Positions 1-8,273 of a stretch of DNA of 64,000 bases are shown here, one piece after another (position 1 is the stretch's first letter; every line of letters begins with the position of its first letter). The DNA is from an uncultured Polaribacter sp. (GTDB lineage Bacteria > Bacteroidota > Bacteroidia > Flavobacteriales > Flavobacteriaceae). Under the pieces are notes generated by a model. It searched no databases and was not told the origin of the DNA. It saw only the letters and a list, made by a program, of their open reading frames with translations. The stretch covers positions 992,001 to 1,056,000 of the forward strand of contig NZ_CANMBY010000001.1 in the NCBI RefSeq assembly GCF_947496195.1, read 5' to 3'. The translations under genes were made by a program, and so were the position numbers.

Positions 1-1
1 T

Positions 2-928
2 CCATCTATTAATAAACTGAGTCAGGATATTTATTTATCTAGAGATACTGTAGAAAGAGCATACAGCGTATTAAAAAAACGAAAAGTATTAGTTACTGTT
101 CAAGGTAAAGGCACTTATATAGCAGATACTGATTCAATAGCTAAACCAAAAGTTCTATTTTTCGTAAATAAGCTTAGTCCTTATAAAACTAAAATCTTCA
201 ATTCATTTATTAACAAATTGGGAGATAATTATAAGGTAGACTTACATAGTTATCATTCTGATGAATCACTATTTTTAGAATTAATGGAGAAATATAAATC
301 TTCATATGACTACTTTGTAATAGCTCCTCATTTTAGAAATAATGACTTAACTCACATAAGTACTACTGAAAAAGTAACCAAGGTGATAAATAAAATACCC
401 AAAGAAAATTTAATTTTATTAGATAATTGTGATTATGATATAAAAGGTGACTTTAATGAAGTGTATCAAGATTTTAAAAAGGATATTTTTTCTGCTCTAG
501 AACAGGCTAAAGATAGTTTGGCCAAATATAATAAGCTAACAATTGTATACCCAAGAACTTCTTTTTATCCTTATCCTAAAAGCATTTTAGATGGCTTGCA
601 AAATTATTGTGTCCAAAATAATTTTAAATTTGAAATTATTGAGGAGGTTACTGATGGAACAGAAGTAGAATCTAAAAATTTATTTATAACACTAGAGGAT
701 AATGATTTAGTGAAGGTTGTAAATAAAATAAGAAGTAGTAAATATAATCTTGGTAAAGATGTTGGTGTAATTTCTTATAATGATAGTCCATTAAAAAAAT
801 TGTTAGGAATAACAGTAATAACTGCTAATTTTGAATCTATGGGCAATCAAGCTGCCAATATTATTTTAGAACAGAAAAAAGGAAAAAGCAAAATTCCTAT
901 CAATATTATTAAAAGAGAATCTGTGTAA
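2..928 (+). CDS. GntR-type transcriptional regulator with LacI-like sensor domain (5' end outside window)
   Basis: The reading frame is open from base 2, so this is the 3' part of a longer gene. The first visible residues (PSINKLSQD, then LSRDTVERAYSVLKKR) are the C-terminal half of a GntR winged helix-turn-helix, ending in the wing motif GKGTYI. The remaining ~260 residues resemble the periplasmic-binding-protein fold of LacI-type sensor domains. It is clearly paralogous to the complete regulator on the minus strand at 30492-31538; both share 'YDYF.I.PHF', 'LTHI..TEK', 'YPYP' and a C-terminal 'SYNDSPLK..LGITV' type block. Proteins of this architecture usually bind a sugar effector and control sugar genes. 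It stands before the hybrid sensor gene, with a terminator between them. The effector is unknown. Confidence 0.9.
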   Translation, partial: PSINKLSQDIYLSRDTVERAYSVLKKRKVLVTVQGKGTYIADTDSIAKPKVLFFVNKLSPYKTKIFNSFINKLGDNYKVDLHSYHSDESLFLELMEKYKSSYDYFVIAPHFRNNDLTHISTTEKVTKVINKIPKENLILLDNCDYDIKGDFNEVYQDFKKDIFSALEQAKDSLAKYNKLTIVYPRTSFYPYPKSILDGLQNYCVQNNFKFEIIEEVTDGTEVESKNLFITLEDNDLVKVVNKIRSSKYNLGKDVGVISYNDSPLKKLLGITVITANFESMGNQAANIILEQKKGKSKIPINIIKRESV

Positions 929-951
929 GTACTTTTCTTAGATTAAATAAT

Positions 952-984
952 AAAAGGGAGTCTATTTTTAGGCTTCCTTTTTTT
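952..984 (+). terminator. Rho-independent terminator after the first GntR gene
   Basis: An 11-bp stem (952-962 with 971-981, including two G-T wobbles) has an 8-base loop and runs into a T tract. It lies 23 bp past the regulator's stop codon and separates that gene from the hybrid two-component gene. Confidence 0.7.
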
Positions 985-1062
985 ATGAATTTTCTTCTCA
1001 ATTAAAATGGATTCTTTAACTTAGGACATCATTTAATACTTAAAAGCTTAAATTAGTTTTTA

Positions 1063-4000
1063 ATGAAACAGAAACTATTTTTATTACAATTAATATTTTT
1101 TACAAACTGTCTATTTACACAAGTAAGTGACTTTAATTTTAGAAATTTGAATATTTCTGAAGGGTTGTCAAACAACACTATTTCATCAATATATGAAGAT
1201 AAATTTGGGCAAATATGGTTAGGCTCAAATAACGGATTAAATAAATACAATGGAAAAGAATTTACAGTTTACAGAAATATTCCAGGAAATAAATTTAGCA
1301 TTAGTAATAGTACCGTAAATGATATTCTAGTTGATAAAGATGGATATATATGGGTAGGAACCATCAATGGACTTAATAAATATGATCCAGAGAAAAATCT
1401 TTTTACTCGCTATTATAGAAGACCTTCAAATAGATTTTCTTTAACCAATAGCTTAATTATTTGTAGTCTAGAAATGCCTAAAGGTAATATTTGGTTTGGT
1501 ACAGGAAATGGAGTTTCAATTTATAACAAAAAACAAGAAAGATTTAAACGATTTTTACAAGGCGATTCTAATAAAACTACTCGAGCAATTAATGATATTT
1601 ATCGAGACAAAAAAAACCGAACTTGGCTAGCTACTAACACAGGTATAATTAAAGTAGTTTTAGATGAAAATAAAAAATTTGTCGTCAAAGAATACACAAT
1701 TAATCCTAAAAGAACAAACTTTAGTGTTAATAGCATTTTACAAATTACTCCAGATTTAATTGGTCTAGGTACTAAGTTTGATGGCTTTCTATATTTTAAT
1801 ACAAATACAGAAAAATTCATTGAACCAAAAGAACTAGATATACTCAAAAGATTAGATGTTAGAGATTTAGAGTTCGATAATGATAAAAATTTGTGGTTAG
1901 GTACAAATAAAGGTCTTTTTATAATAACACCTGAAAAGGAAATCATTTCAATAAAAAAAAGAACTCAGAAAGGTAATAAAGGAATCCGTAGTTTCATTAG
2001 AAAAATTTATAAAGATAAAAATGGAATAATATGGTTGGGTACTCAAAATCAAGGGGTAATTACATGGGATAAATCATATCAGAATTTTTCACACTTTAAA
2101 AATGATAATTTAGATAATAATATTACTATTGATATTGTAACTGATAATAGGAATAATATATATTTTGGTACAGAGGGTGGTGCCATAAATGTGTTAAATC
2201 CTAAAGGACAAATCGATGAAATTTACCATATAAATGGTTCGATTAAATCAATTTGCTATTACAAAGGTAAATTATTAATAGGAACACAAAACCAAGGTAT
2301 TTTAACGTATGATATTGAGCTAAACTCAATTCGTAATGATTTGATATCTAAAGATTTGAATGGTTTGTTGCAGAATGTTATTATTTATGATATTAAAATA
2401 GATGCTAATAATAAATTACTTATTGGAACCTTTGGAAATGGTCTTGTCACATATAATTTATTAAATAAAAAAATTGAATCTTTTACCAGATCTAGAATTG
2501 CAACTAATATCGTTAAAAGTATTGCCATAGATAAAAATGACAATGTAGTAATAGGAGGTCTAGGAGGTGTTACTAAAATAGAATTCAACCATAATAAAGG
2601 TCCAGAATTTAACAATTATTTTACTGATAAGATTTTCACAACTTTTAACGTAAATGTAGTATTTAATGATACTAATAATGTTAATTGGGTAGGAACAAAC
2701 ACTAGAGGTTTATTCCGTATTGAAGGAAAAAAAATAGAACACGTTAGAATGCTTGCTCGAAATAAGTTTTCAACAGTTAATTCTATTTTAGAAGATAATA
2801 AGGGAAATTTATGGTTAAGTACAGATAGAGGAATTCTAAAATACAATCCAAAAACTAAAAAAAATTTTTTATACAATCAAAACAATATTCTTGTAAATAA
2901 TGATTTTAGGCCAAATTCAGGTTTAGGTATTGGTAATCAGTTGTATTTTGGACATTTAGATGGTGTTACCACATTTAATCCTGAAAAAATTATTAGAGTA
3001 AAGAAGGTTCCAAAAGTTATATTATCAGAATTAAAAATTAAAAATGAAAAAGTTACTATTAATGGAGATGATGGTATATTATCTAAAGATTTGAAATATA
3101 CTAATGTTTTGAAACTAGATCATTATAACTCTAATTTTTCCATTAGTTATGCGCTTCCAAATTATTTGAATTCTTCTGGTAATAGATATGCTTATCGTTT
3201 GCAGGGTTTAGATGATACCTGGATGTATACCAAACAAACAGAAGCGTTTTTTACACTGCAAAATGCTGGCACCTATGAATTTCAGGTTAAAGGTGCAAAT
3301 CATGAAAATTTTTGGAATAATAAACCTACTAAAATTAAGATAATTATTCTTCCTGCACCATGGAAAACTTGGTGGGCTTATTCAATATATGTAATACTGC
3401 TTTTTTCTGTGTTTTATAGCATTATGTGGTTTGCACAGTCTAAGTCAAGATTAAAAGATAAGTTAGAACTTGAATATATTGCTCATAAAAAAGACGAAGA
3501 ATTAAACAAAGCAAAACTCCAGTTTTTTACAAACATTTCCCATGAGTTTAGAACTCCATTAACACTTATTACAGCCCCTCTACAGAATATATTAACCAAT
3601 TTTACAGGTTCAAGTGATACATACAAAAAATTAAAAATAATTGAAAGTAGCACAAATCATCTGTTAAGATTAATCAATAGATTAATGGATTTTAGAAAGC
3701 TAGAAAGTAACCAATTTCAATTAGAAGCTGCTAAAGGAAATATCGTTAAATTTTTACATGAAATCTACTTATCTTTTACAGAACATGCAAAAGACGGAAA
3801 CTATACCTATACCTTTTTGCCATCAGATGAGGAGATTTTGGTGTATTATGATCGATATAAATTAGAGCGAGTATTTTATAATCTAATTTCAAACGCATTC
3901 AGATACACAGATAAAGGAGGAACTATTATTGTGCGTATAAAACAAGAGCATAAAGAAGTTGTAATAGAGGTAGAAGACTCTGGAATTGGTATTTTAGAAG

Positions 4001-5091
4001 AATACAAAGACAAAATTTTTGATCGTTTTTTTGAAGTTGCTGTACATAAACAATCAAAGGCAGAATATTTTAAAGGTACAGGTATTGGGCTTTCTATAGC
4101 TAAGAATATTGTAAAACTGCATCGTGGAGATATTATTGTTGAAAATGTGAAACCTCAAGGAGCAAAATTTTCAGTCAACTTAAAATTAGGTAAAAAGCAC
4201 CTATCTGGAAAAGAAATTGTAAAAGACTTTAAGAAAAGTGACGATGTTTCCCAGTATGTGACTCAAATAGATGTCTCAGAATATGAAAATAAAGATTTCG
4301 AAGAATTAATTTTAGAAGAAAAAACTCATACAATTCTTATTGTTGAAGATAATGTGGTGTTAAGATCCTTCATAAAGGAAATTTTACAGAAAAACTACAA
4401 TATTCTGCAAGCCGAAAACGGAGAAGAAGCTTTTAGTATGGCTAAAAAACATCTTCCAGATTTAATAATTAGCGATGTTGTTATGCCTAAAATGGTAGGT
4501 ACAGAATTATGTGCTAAAATAAAGAAAACATTAGCAACAAGCCATATACCTGTTATTTTGTTAACATCAAGAACATCCTTAGTTTACAAGTTTGAAGGCT
4601 TAGAAAGTGGAGCTGATGACTACATTACGAAGCCTTTTAATCTAAAAGAGTTCAAACTAAAGATTAACAATATTTTAGAGTCAAAACAAAATTTAAAAAA
4701 TAAGTTTATAACAGATAGTAGTTTTGAATCTTTGGATGTTTCTTTGACTTCATTAGATCAAAAATTGTTAGAAAAAGCTTTTCAAATAGTAAAAGATAAT
4801 ATTTCTAATCAAGATTTTAATATTTCTCAGTTTTCGGAAGATTTGGGGGTGAGTCGTTCAATGCTTTTTACTAAAATAAAAGCTTGGGCAGATGCTACTC
4901 CTAATGATTTTATACAGGAAATAAGATTAAGTCATGCTGCTAAGCTTTTAGAAATTAATGATCTTAATATTTCAGAAGTGAGTTATAAGGTTGGTTTTAA
5001 AAGGCCTAAATATTTTAGCCAATGTTTTAAAAAGAAGTTCGGGTTAACACCATCAGAATATTCTAATAAATTCAACAAAAATGGTGTTTAG
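1063..5091 (+). CDS. Hybrid two-component system sensor/response regulator (HTCS), likely locus activator
   Basis: This one-protein two-component system senses an oligosaccharide in the periplasm and activates genes in the cytoplasm. Visible order: signal peptide (1-20); many beta-propeller repeats of the W(V/L)GT.NGL type (~25-620); Y_Y_Y domain (~680-755); transmembrane helix (~768-790); histidine kinase with phospho-acceptor His827 in SHEFRTPL; ATPase domain with NLISNAFRYT and GTGIGLSI; receiver domain with phospho-acceptor Asp1138 in ISDVVMPK; and a C-terminal AraC-type helix-turn-helix (~1240-1335). At 1342 residues it has the usual HTCS length and looks intact. HTCS genes normally sit beside the polysaccharide locus they activate. 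The operon A promoter at 5107-5155, just downstream, is the obvious target, and its direct-repeat element suits AraC-type binding. Confidence 0.96.
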   Translation: MKQKLFLLQLIFFTNCLFTQVSDFNFRNLNISEGLSNNTISSIYEDKFGQIWLGSNNGLNKYNGKEFTVYRNIPGNKFSISNSTVNDILVDKDGYIWVGTINGLNKYDPEKNLFTRYYRRPSNRFSLTNSLIICSLEMPKGNIWFGTGNGVSIYNKKQERFKRFLQGDSNKTTRAINDIYRDKKNRTWLATNTGIIKVVLDENKKFVVKEYTINPKRTNFSVNSILQITPDLIGLGTKFDGFLYFNTNTEKFIEPKELDILKRLDVRDLEFDNDKNLWLGTNKGLFIITPEKEIISIKKRTQKGNKGIRSFIRKIYKDKNGIIWLGTQNQGVITWDKSYQNFSHFKNDNLDNNITIDIVTDNRNNIYFGTEGGAINVLNPKGQIDEIYHINGSIKSICYYKGKLLIGTQNQGILTYDIELNSIRNDLISKDLNGLLQNVIIYDIKIDANNKLLIGTFGNGLVTYNLLNKKIESFTRSRIATNIVKSIAIDKNDNVVIGGLGGVTKIEFNHNKGPEFNNYFTDKIFTTFNVNVVFNDTNNVNWVGTNTRGLFRIEGKKIEHVRMLARNKFSTVNSILEDNKGNLWLSTDRGILKYNPKTKKNFLYNQNNILVNNDFRPNSGLGIGNQLYFGHLDGVTTFNPEKIIRVKKVPKVILSELKIKNEKVTINGDDGILSKDLKYTNVLKLDHYNSNFSISYALPNYLNSSGNRYAYRLQGLDDTWMYTKQTEAFFTLQNAGTYEFQVKGANHENFWNNKPTKIKIIILPAPWKTWWAYSIYVILLFSVFYSIMWFAQSKSRLKDKLELEYIAHKKDEELNKAKLQFFTNISHEFRTPLTLITAPLQNILTNFTGSSDTYKKLKIIESSTNHLLRLINRLMDFRKLESNQFQLEAAKGNIVKFLHEIYLSFTEHAKDGNYTYTFLPSDEEILVYYDRYKLERVFYNLISNAFRYTDKGGTIIVRIKQEHKEVVIEVEDSGIGILEEYKDKIFDRFFEVAVHKQSKAEYFKGTGIGLSIAKNIVKLHRGDIIVENVKPQGAKFSVNLKLGKKHLSGKEIVKDFKKSDDVSQYVTQIDVSEYENKDFEELILEEKTHTILIVEDNVVLRSFIKEILQKNYNILQAENGEEAFSMAKKHLPDLIISDVVMPKMVGTELCAKIKKTLATSHIPVILLTSRTSLVYKFEGLESGADDYITKPFNLKEFKLKINNILESKQNLKNKFITDSSFESLDVSLTSLDQKLLEKAFQIVKDNISNQDFNISQFSEDLGVSRSMLFTKIKAWADATPNDFIQEIRLSHAAKLLEINDLNISEVSYKVGFKRPKYFSQCFKKKFGLTPSEYSNKFNKNGV

Positions 5092-5106
5092 AATTTAGCT
5101 AGTCTA

Positions 5107-5127
5107 TATACATAACACTACAGGATT
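5107..5127 (+). promoter_or_regulatory. Shared 21-bp regulatory element, copy 1 (operon A)
   Basis: TATAC, seven bases (ATAACAC), then TACAGGATT. This matches the elements at 19625, 31628 and 39049 in both conserved blocks with the same 7-base spacer. The last base is followed 21 bp later by the first base of a -7 box. The position normally held by the -33 TTG is inside or next to the element. Confidence 0.7.
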
Positions 5128-5147
5128 ATTTTTCAGTTTATTAAAAC

Positions 5148-5155
5148 TAAGTTTG
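5148..5155 (+). promoter_or_regulatory. Predicted -7 box of the operon A promoter
   Basis: TAAGTTTG fits the Bacteroidota -7 consensus TAnnTTTG exactly. It lies 31 bp before the GH2 start codon. There is no TTG at the usual distance upstream; the shared element occupies that place, which suggests an activator-dependent promoter. Confidence 0.65.
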
Positions 5156-5185
5156 ATTTTTATGGCATAAAAGTCAAACCAAAAA

Positions 5186-8100
5186 ATGAAAAATATACTA
5201 TTTACCATATTGCTTCTAATCTTTGTTAGTTCCTTTAATGCACAACGAATTGAAACAAATTTTAATAATAATTGGAACTTTATTTTAGAGGATAACCCTA
5301 AATTTTCTCAAGAAAACTATGATAATTCAACTTGGAAAAATCTTAATGTTCCTCATGATTGGTCATTTGAAAAAGGTGTTCGTAAAGGTGGAGATCAAGG
5401 TCAAGGTGGTGGTTATCATGATGGTGGAATTGGTTGGTATAGAAAGTATTTTGAAGTAAAAAAAGAAAGTCTTTCAAAAATAACATACATCAATTTTGAT
5501 GGCGTGTATATGAATAGTGAAGTTTGGATTAATGGCAATTACATTGCTAAAAGACCTTATGGATACATTAGTTTTAGATATGATATTTCTAAATATTTAA
5601 AAGAAGGACAAAATACAATTGCAGTTAGAGTAGATAATGCTTTAGAACCTTCTGCAAGATGGTATCATCCTTGTGGAATTTACGCGCCTGTAAAATTAAT
5701 TGAGGTAAACAAAACCCACATTCAACCTAATAGTATTTTTATAAAAACACCTTTCATAACTAAAAATAAAGCACAAGTTGTGGTTGATGCTGCAATTAAT
5801 GGATCAATTAAAAAGTTGAAATATGAAGTAAAAATCTTTTCTCCAGAAGGAAAAGAGTTAACCAATAAATGTGAAAAATTAAATGCATCAAACCCTAGTT
5901 ATCAATTTGAAATAGAAAATCCACAATTATGGAGTCCAGAAAGTCCAGTTTTATACAAAGCTGTCACTCAAATTCTAAAAGGCAAAAAAGTAATCGATGA
6001 AATAGAAACCACATTCGGATTCAAAACTGTAAAATGGGATACAAATACAGGTTTTTGGTTAAATGGAGAAAATGTAAAACTAAAAGGTGTTTGCGAACAT
6101 TGGGAAGGTGGTCCTGTTGGTGGTGCTTGGACAAAACCTTTGTTACGTTGGAAATTACAGTCTTTAAAAGATATGGGCATCAATGCCATTCGTCCTTCTC
6201 ACAATCCAACTCCACCAATGTTTTATGATATTTGTGATGAAATTGGTTTGTTGGTTATGGATGAAATTTTTGACGGTTGGCACAAAAAAGCACCTCAAGA
6301 TTATGGCAAACAAGCCTTTGATGAATGGTGGAAACGCGATGTAAAGGAATGGATTACAAGAGACAGGAATCACGCAAGTATTTTTGTTTGGAGTTTAGGA
6401 AACGAAACGCATAGTGATGTTGCCCCAGAAATGGTGGAATTTGGAAGAAGTTTAGATCCAACAAGATTGTTTACATCAGGAGCAGGAAATCCAGAAGATA
6501 TGGATATTGAAGGTGTAAATGGTGGTTCTGAAACCAAATCGTTTATAGATAGTAAAATTCAAAAAGGACTAGAAAAACCATTCATTTCTACAGAAGCACC
6601 ACATACTTGGCAAACTAGAGGGTATTACAGAACCCAAACTTGGTGGAGAGACAATGAATTACCAGGAACTTACGAATTGCCAAATTTAACTGAAAAAGAA
6701 ATTTTCTTTTACGAGGGCATCAATCCTAAAAATTGGAGAAACAGAAAACAAAGTTTCAATTCGTCTTATGACAATGCAACTGTAAGAGTTTCTGCAAGAA
6801 AATATTGGGAAGTTGTACGTGACAATCCTTGGCATAGTGGAAATTTTAGATGGACAGGTTTCGATTATTATGGAGAAGCTGGTTTAGTTCACGGAGGTTT
6901 GCCTTTCAATTTATTTATGGGAGGAGCTCTAGATGTAGCAGGTTTTAAAAAGGATCTGTTTTACTTCTATCAAAGTCAATGGACCAAAGAAACAATGATT
7001 CATATGTTGCCTCATTGGTCGCATCCAAGAATGGAAAAAGGAACTCTAATTCCTGTTTGGGTATATTCAAATGCAGATGAAGTAGAGTTGTTTTTAAACG
7101 GAAAATCCTTAGGAAAAGACAAACCAGGAACCATTTGGAACGAAATGCAATGCGAATGGATGGTGCCTTATGAAGAAGGAAAATTAGAAGCAGTAGCTTA
7201 TATTGATGGAAAGGAAGTAAGAAGAACTTCGTTTACAACAAGTAAGCAACCATCAAAACTAAAAACTTCTATTGAAAAATTAGCAGCAGAAGATAGTTTT
7301 ACTACAAGTTACATCATCACTTCAGAAAGTTTAGATGCAGATGATAATTTATATCCTTATGGAGAAAACAAAGTTTATTATGCTATTCAGGGTGATGTTA
7401 AGAAAATTTCCATGGAAAATGGAAATCCTATTGACCAAACAAGTAGAACAAAATCAGATTTTAGAGCGCTGTTTTTTGGAAAAACGAGATTGTTTTTAAG
7501 AGCGTTGCCAAAGGCTAAAAAAGCTTCAATTATTATTACATCCATTTTAGGTGATAAAGCATTATACACTTCAAATAAAATTTCTATTGATGCAAAACTG
7601 ATTTCAGTTTTCGGAGAAAAAGCAGCTTCTAACTTAGAAATATTGTATACCATTAATGGTGATAACCCTGAAACAAAAGGCCTTGTTTACAAAGGTTCAT
7701 TTGTTATTAATGTTAACACAACAGTAAAAGTGATCATCAAACAAAATGGAAAAACAGTACTTACGTTATCTGAAACCTTTGGTGAAAATGAAGGTTTATT
7801 TTGGGGTGATGAACATTCTAAAGATATGTGGATTGGTAGAGGTATAAATATTTCTGCAGAAGAAGGAATTTTAAAAGGCAATGCAAAAGCAAGTTCAAAA
7901 GCTAGAAGATTTAAAGGAACTGGTTTTGTAACTTTTGATAATAAAGAAGGTTCTGTAGAATTTTATCAAGAAAATGATGGTGAAGCAGGAGATTATAGCA
8001 TTCGTTTTAGGTATATGCATAATAATGTTGGAAAAATGCATCCAATGAAATTGTTTGTAAATGATGAATACATCAGAACTTTAAAATTTAAACCCACAGG

Positions 8101-8224
8101 TGGTTGGGAAAAAGAATGGAAGTTTGTGCCTACAATCATCACTTTAAAAGGAGGAGCAAACAGCATTCGATTAGAAACTGCAGGAGAAAGTGGACCTTAT
8201 ATTGATGAACTATTTATAGATTAA
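5186..8224 (+). CDS. Glycoside hydrolase family 2 (beta-galactosidase/beta-glucuronidase type), exported
   Basis: This is a retaining exo-acting GH2 enzyme, probably periplasmic. A signal peptide ending SSFNAQ (residues 1-20) precedes the GH2 sugar-binding domain with NVPHDWSFE (~25-175), the immunoglobulin-like domain (~180-280) and the TIM barrel (~285-600). The putative acid/base is Glu407 in WSLGNETH and the nucleophile Glu470 in ISTEAPHTW. Beyond the barrel are beta-rich domains (~630-800; DUF4982-like) and a C-terminal jelly-roll of carbohydrate-binding type (~880-1012, with GEAGDYSIRFRY and a WEKEW motif). Length (1012) suits the larger GH2 members. First gene of operon A, with the next gene one or a few bases downstream. 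The exact sugar cleaved cannot be read from sequence; beta-galactose, beta-xylose or beta-glucuronic acid are possible. Confidence 0.93.
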   Translation: MKNILFTILLLIFVSSFNAQRIETNFNNNWNFILEDNPKFSQENYDNSTWKNLNVPHDWSFEKGVRKGGDQGQGGGYHDGGIGWYRKYFEVKKESLSKITYINFDGVYMNSEVWINGNYIAKRPYGYISFRYDISKYLKEGQNTIAVRVDNALEPSARWYHPCGIYAPVKLIEVNKTHIQPNSIFIKTPFITKNKAQVVVDAAINGSIKKLKYEVKIFSPEGKELTNKCEKLNASNPSYQFEIENPQLWSPESPVLYKAVTQILKGKKVIDEIETTFGFKTVKWDTNTGFWLNGENVKLKGVCEHWEGGPVGGAWTKPLLRWKLQSLKDMGINAIRPSHNPTPPMFYDICDEIGLLVMDEIFDGWHKKAPQDYGKQAFDEWWKRDVKEWITRDRNHASIFVWSLGNETHSDVAPEMVEFGRSLDPTRLFTSGAGNPEDMDIEGVNGGSETKSFIDSKIQKGLEKPFISTEAPHTWQTRGYYRTQTWWRDNELPGTYELPNLTEKEIFFYEGINPKNWRNRKQSFNSSYDNATVRVSARKYWEVVRDNPWHSGNFRWTGFDYYGEAGLVHGGLPFNLFMGGALDVAGFKKDLFYFYQSQWTKETMIHMLPHWSHPRMEKGTLIPVWVYSNADEVELFLNGKSLGKDKPGTIWNEMQCEWMVPYEEGKLEAVAYIDGKEVRRTSFTTSKQPSKLKTSIEKLAAEDSFTTSYIITSESLDADDNLYPYGENKVYYAIQGDVKKISMENGNPIDQTSRTKSDFRALFFGKTRLFLRALPKAKKASIIITSILGDKALYTSNKISIDAKLISVFGEKAASNLEILYTINGDNPETKGLVYKGSFVINVNTTVKVIIKQNGKTVLTLSETFGENEGLFWGDEHSKDMWIGRGINISAEEGILKGNAKASSKARRFKGTGFVTFDNKEGSVEFYQENDGEAGDYSIRFRYMHNNVGKMHPMKLFVNDEYIRTLKFKPTGGWEKEWKFVPTIITLKGGANSIRLETAGESGPYIDELFID

Positions 8225-8273
8225 AATGGTAATACCTAAGTTGTTTTTTAATGCTACCAATACCTTTGGTCTT

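Noticed and set aside
218..928. A 236-residue protein starting with TTG at 218
   Set aside because: The same frame is open back to base 2 and encodes a GntR helix-turn-helix there, so 218 is an internal codon of a truncated longer gene.
8226..8273. ATG 8226 as start of the GH59-like protein
   Set aside because: It would put 16 extra residues before a complete signal peptide. It cannot be excluded, since it lies one base after the preceding stop codon.
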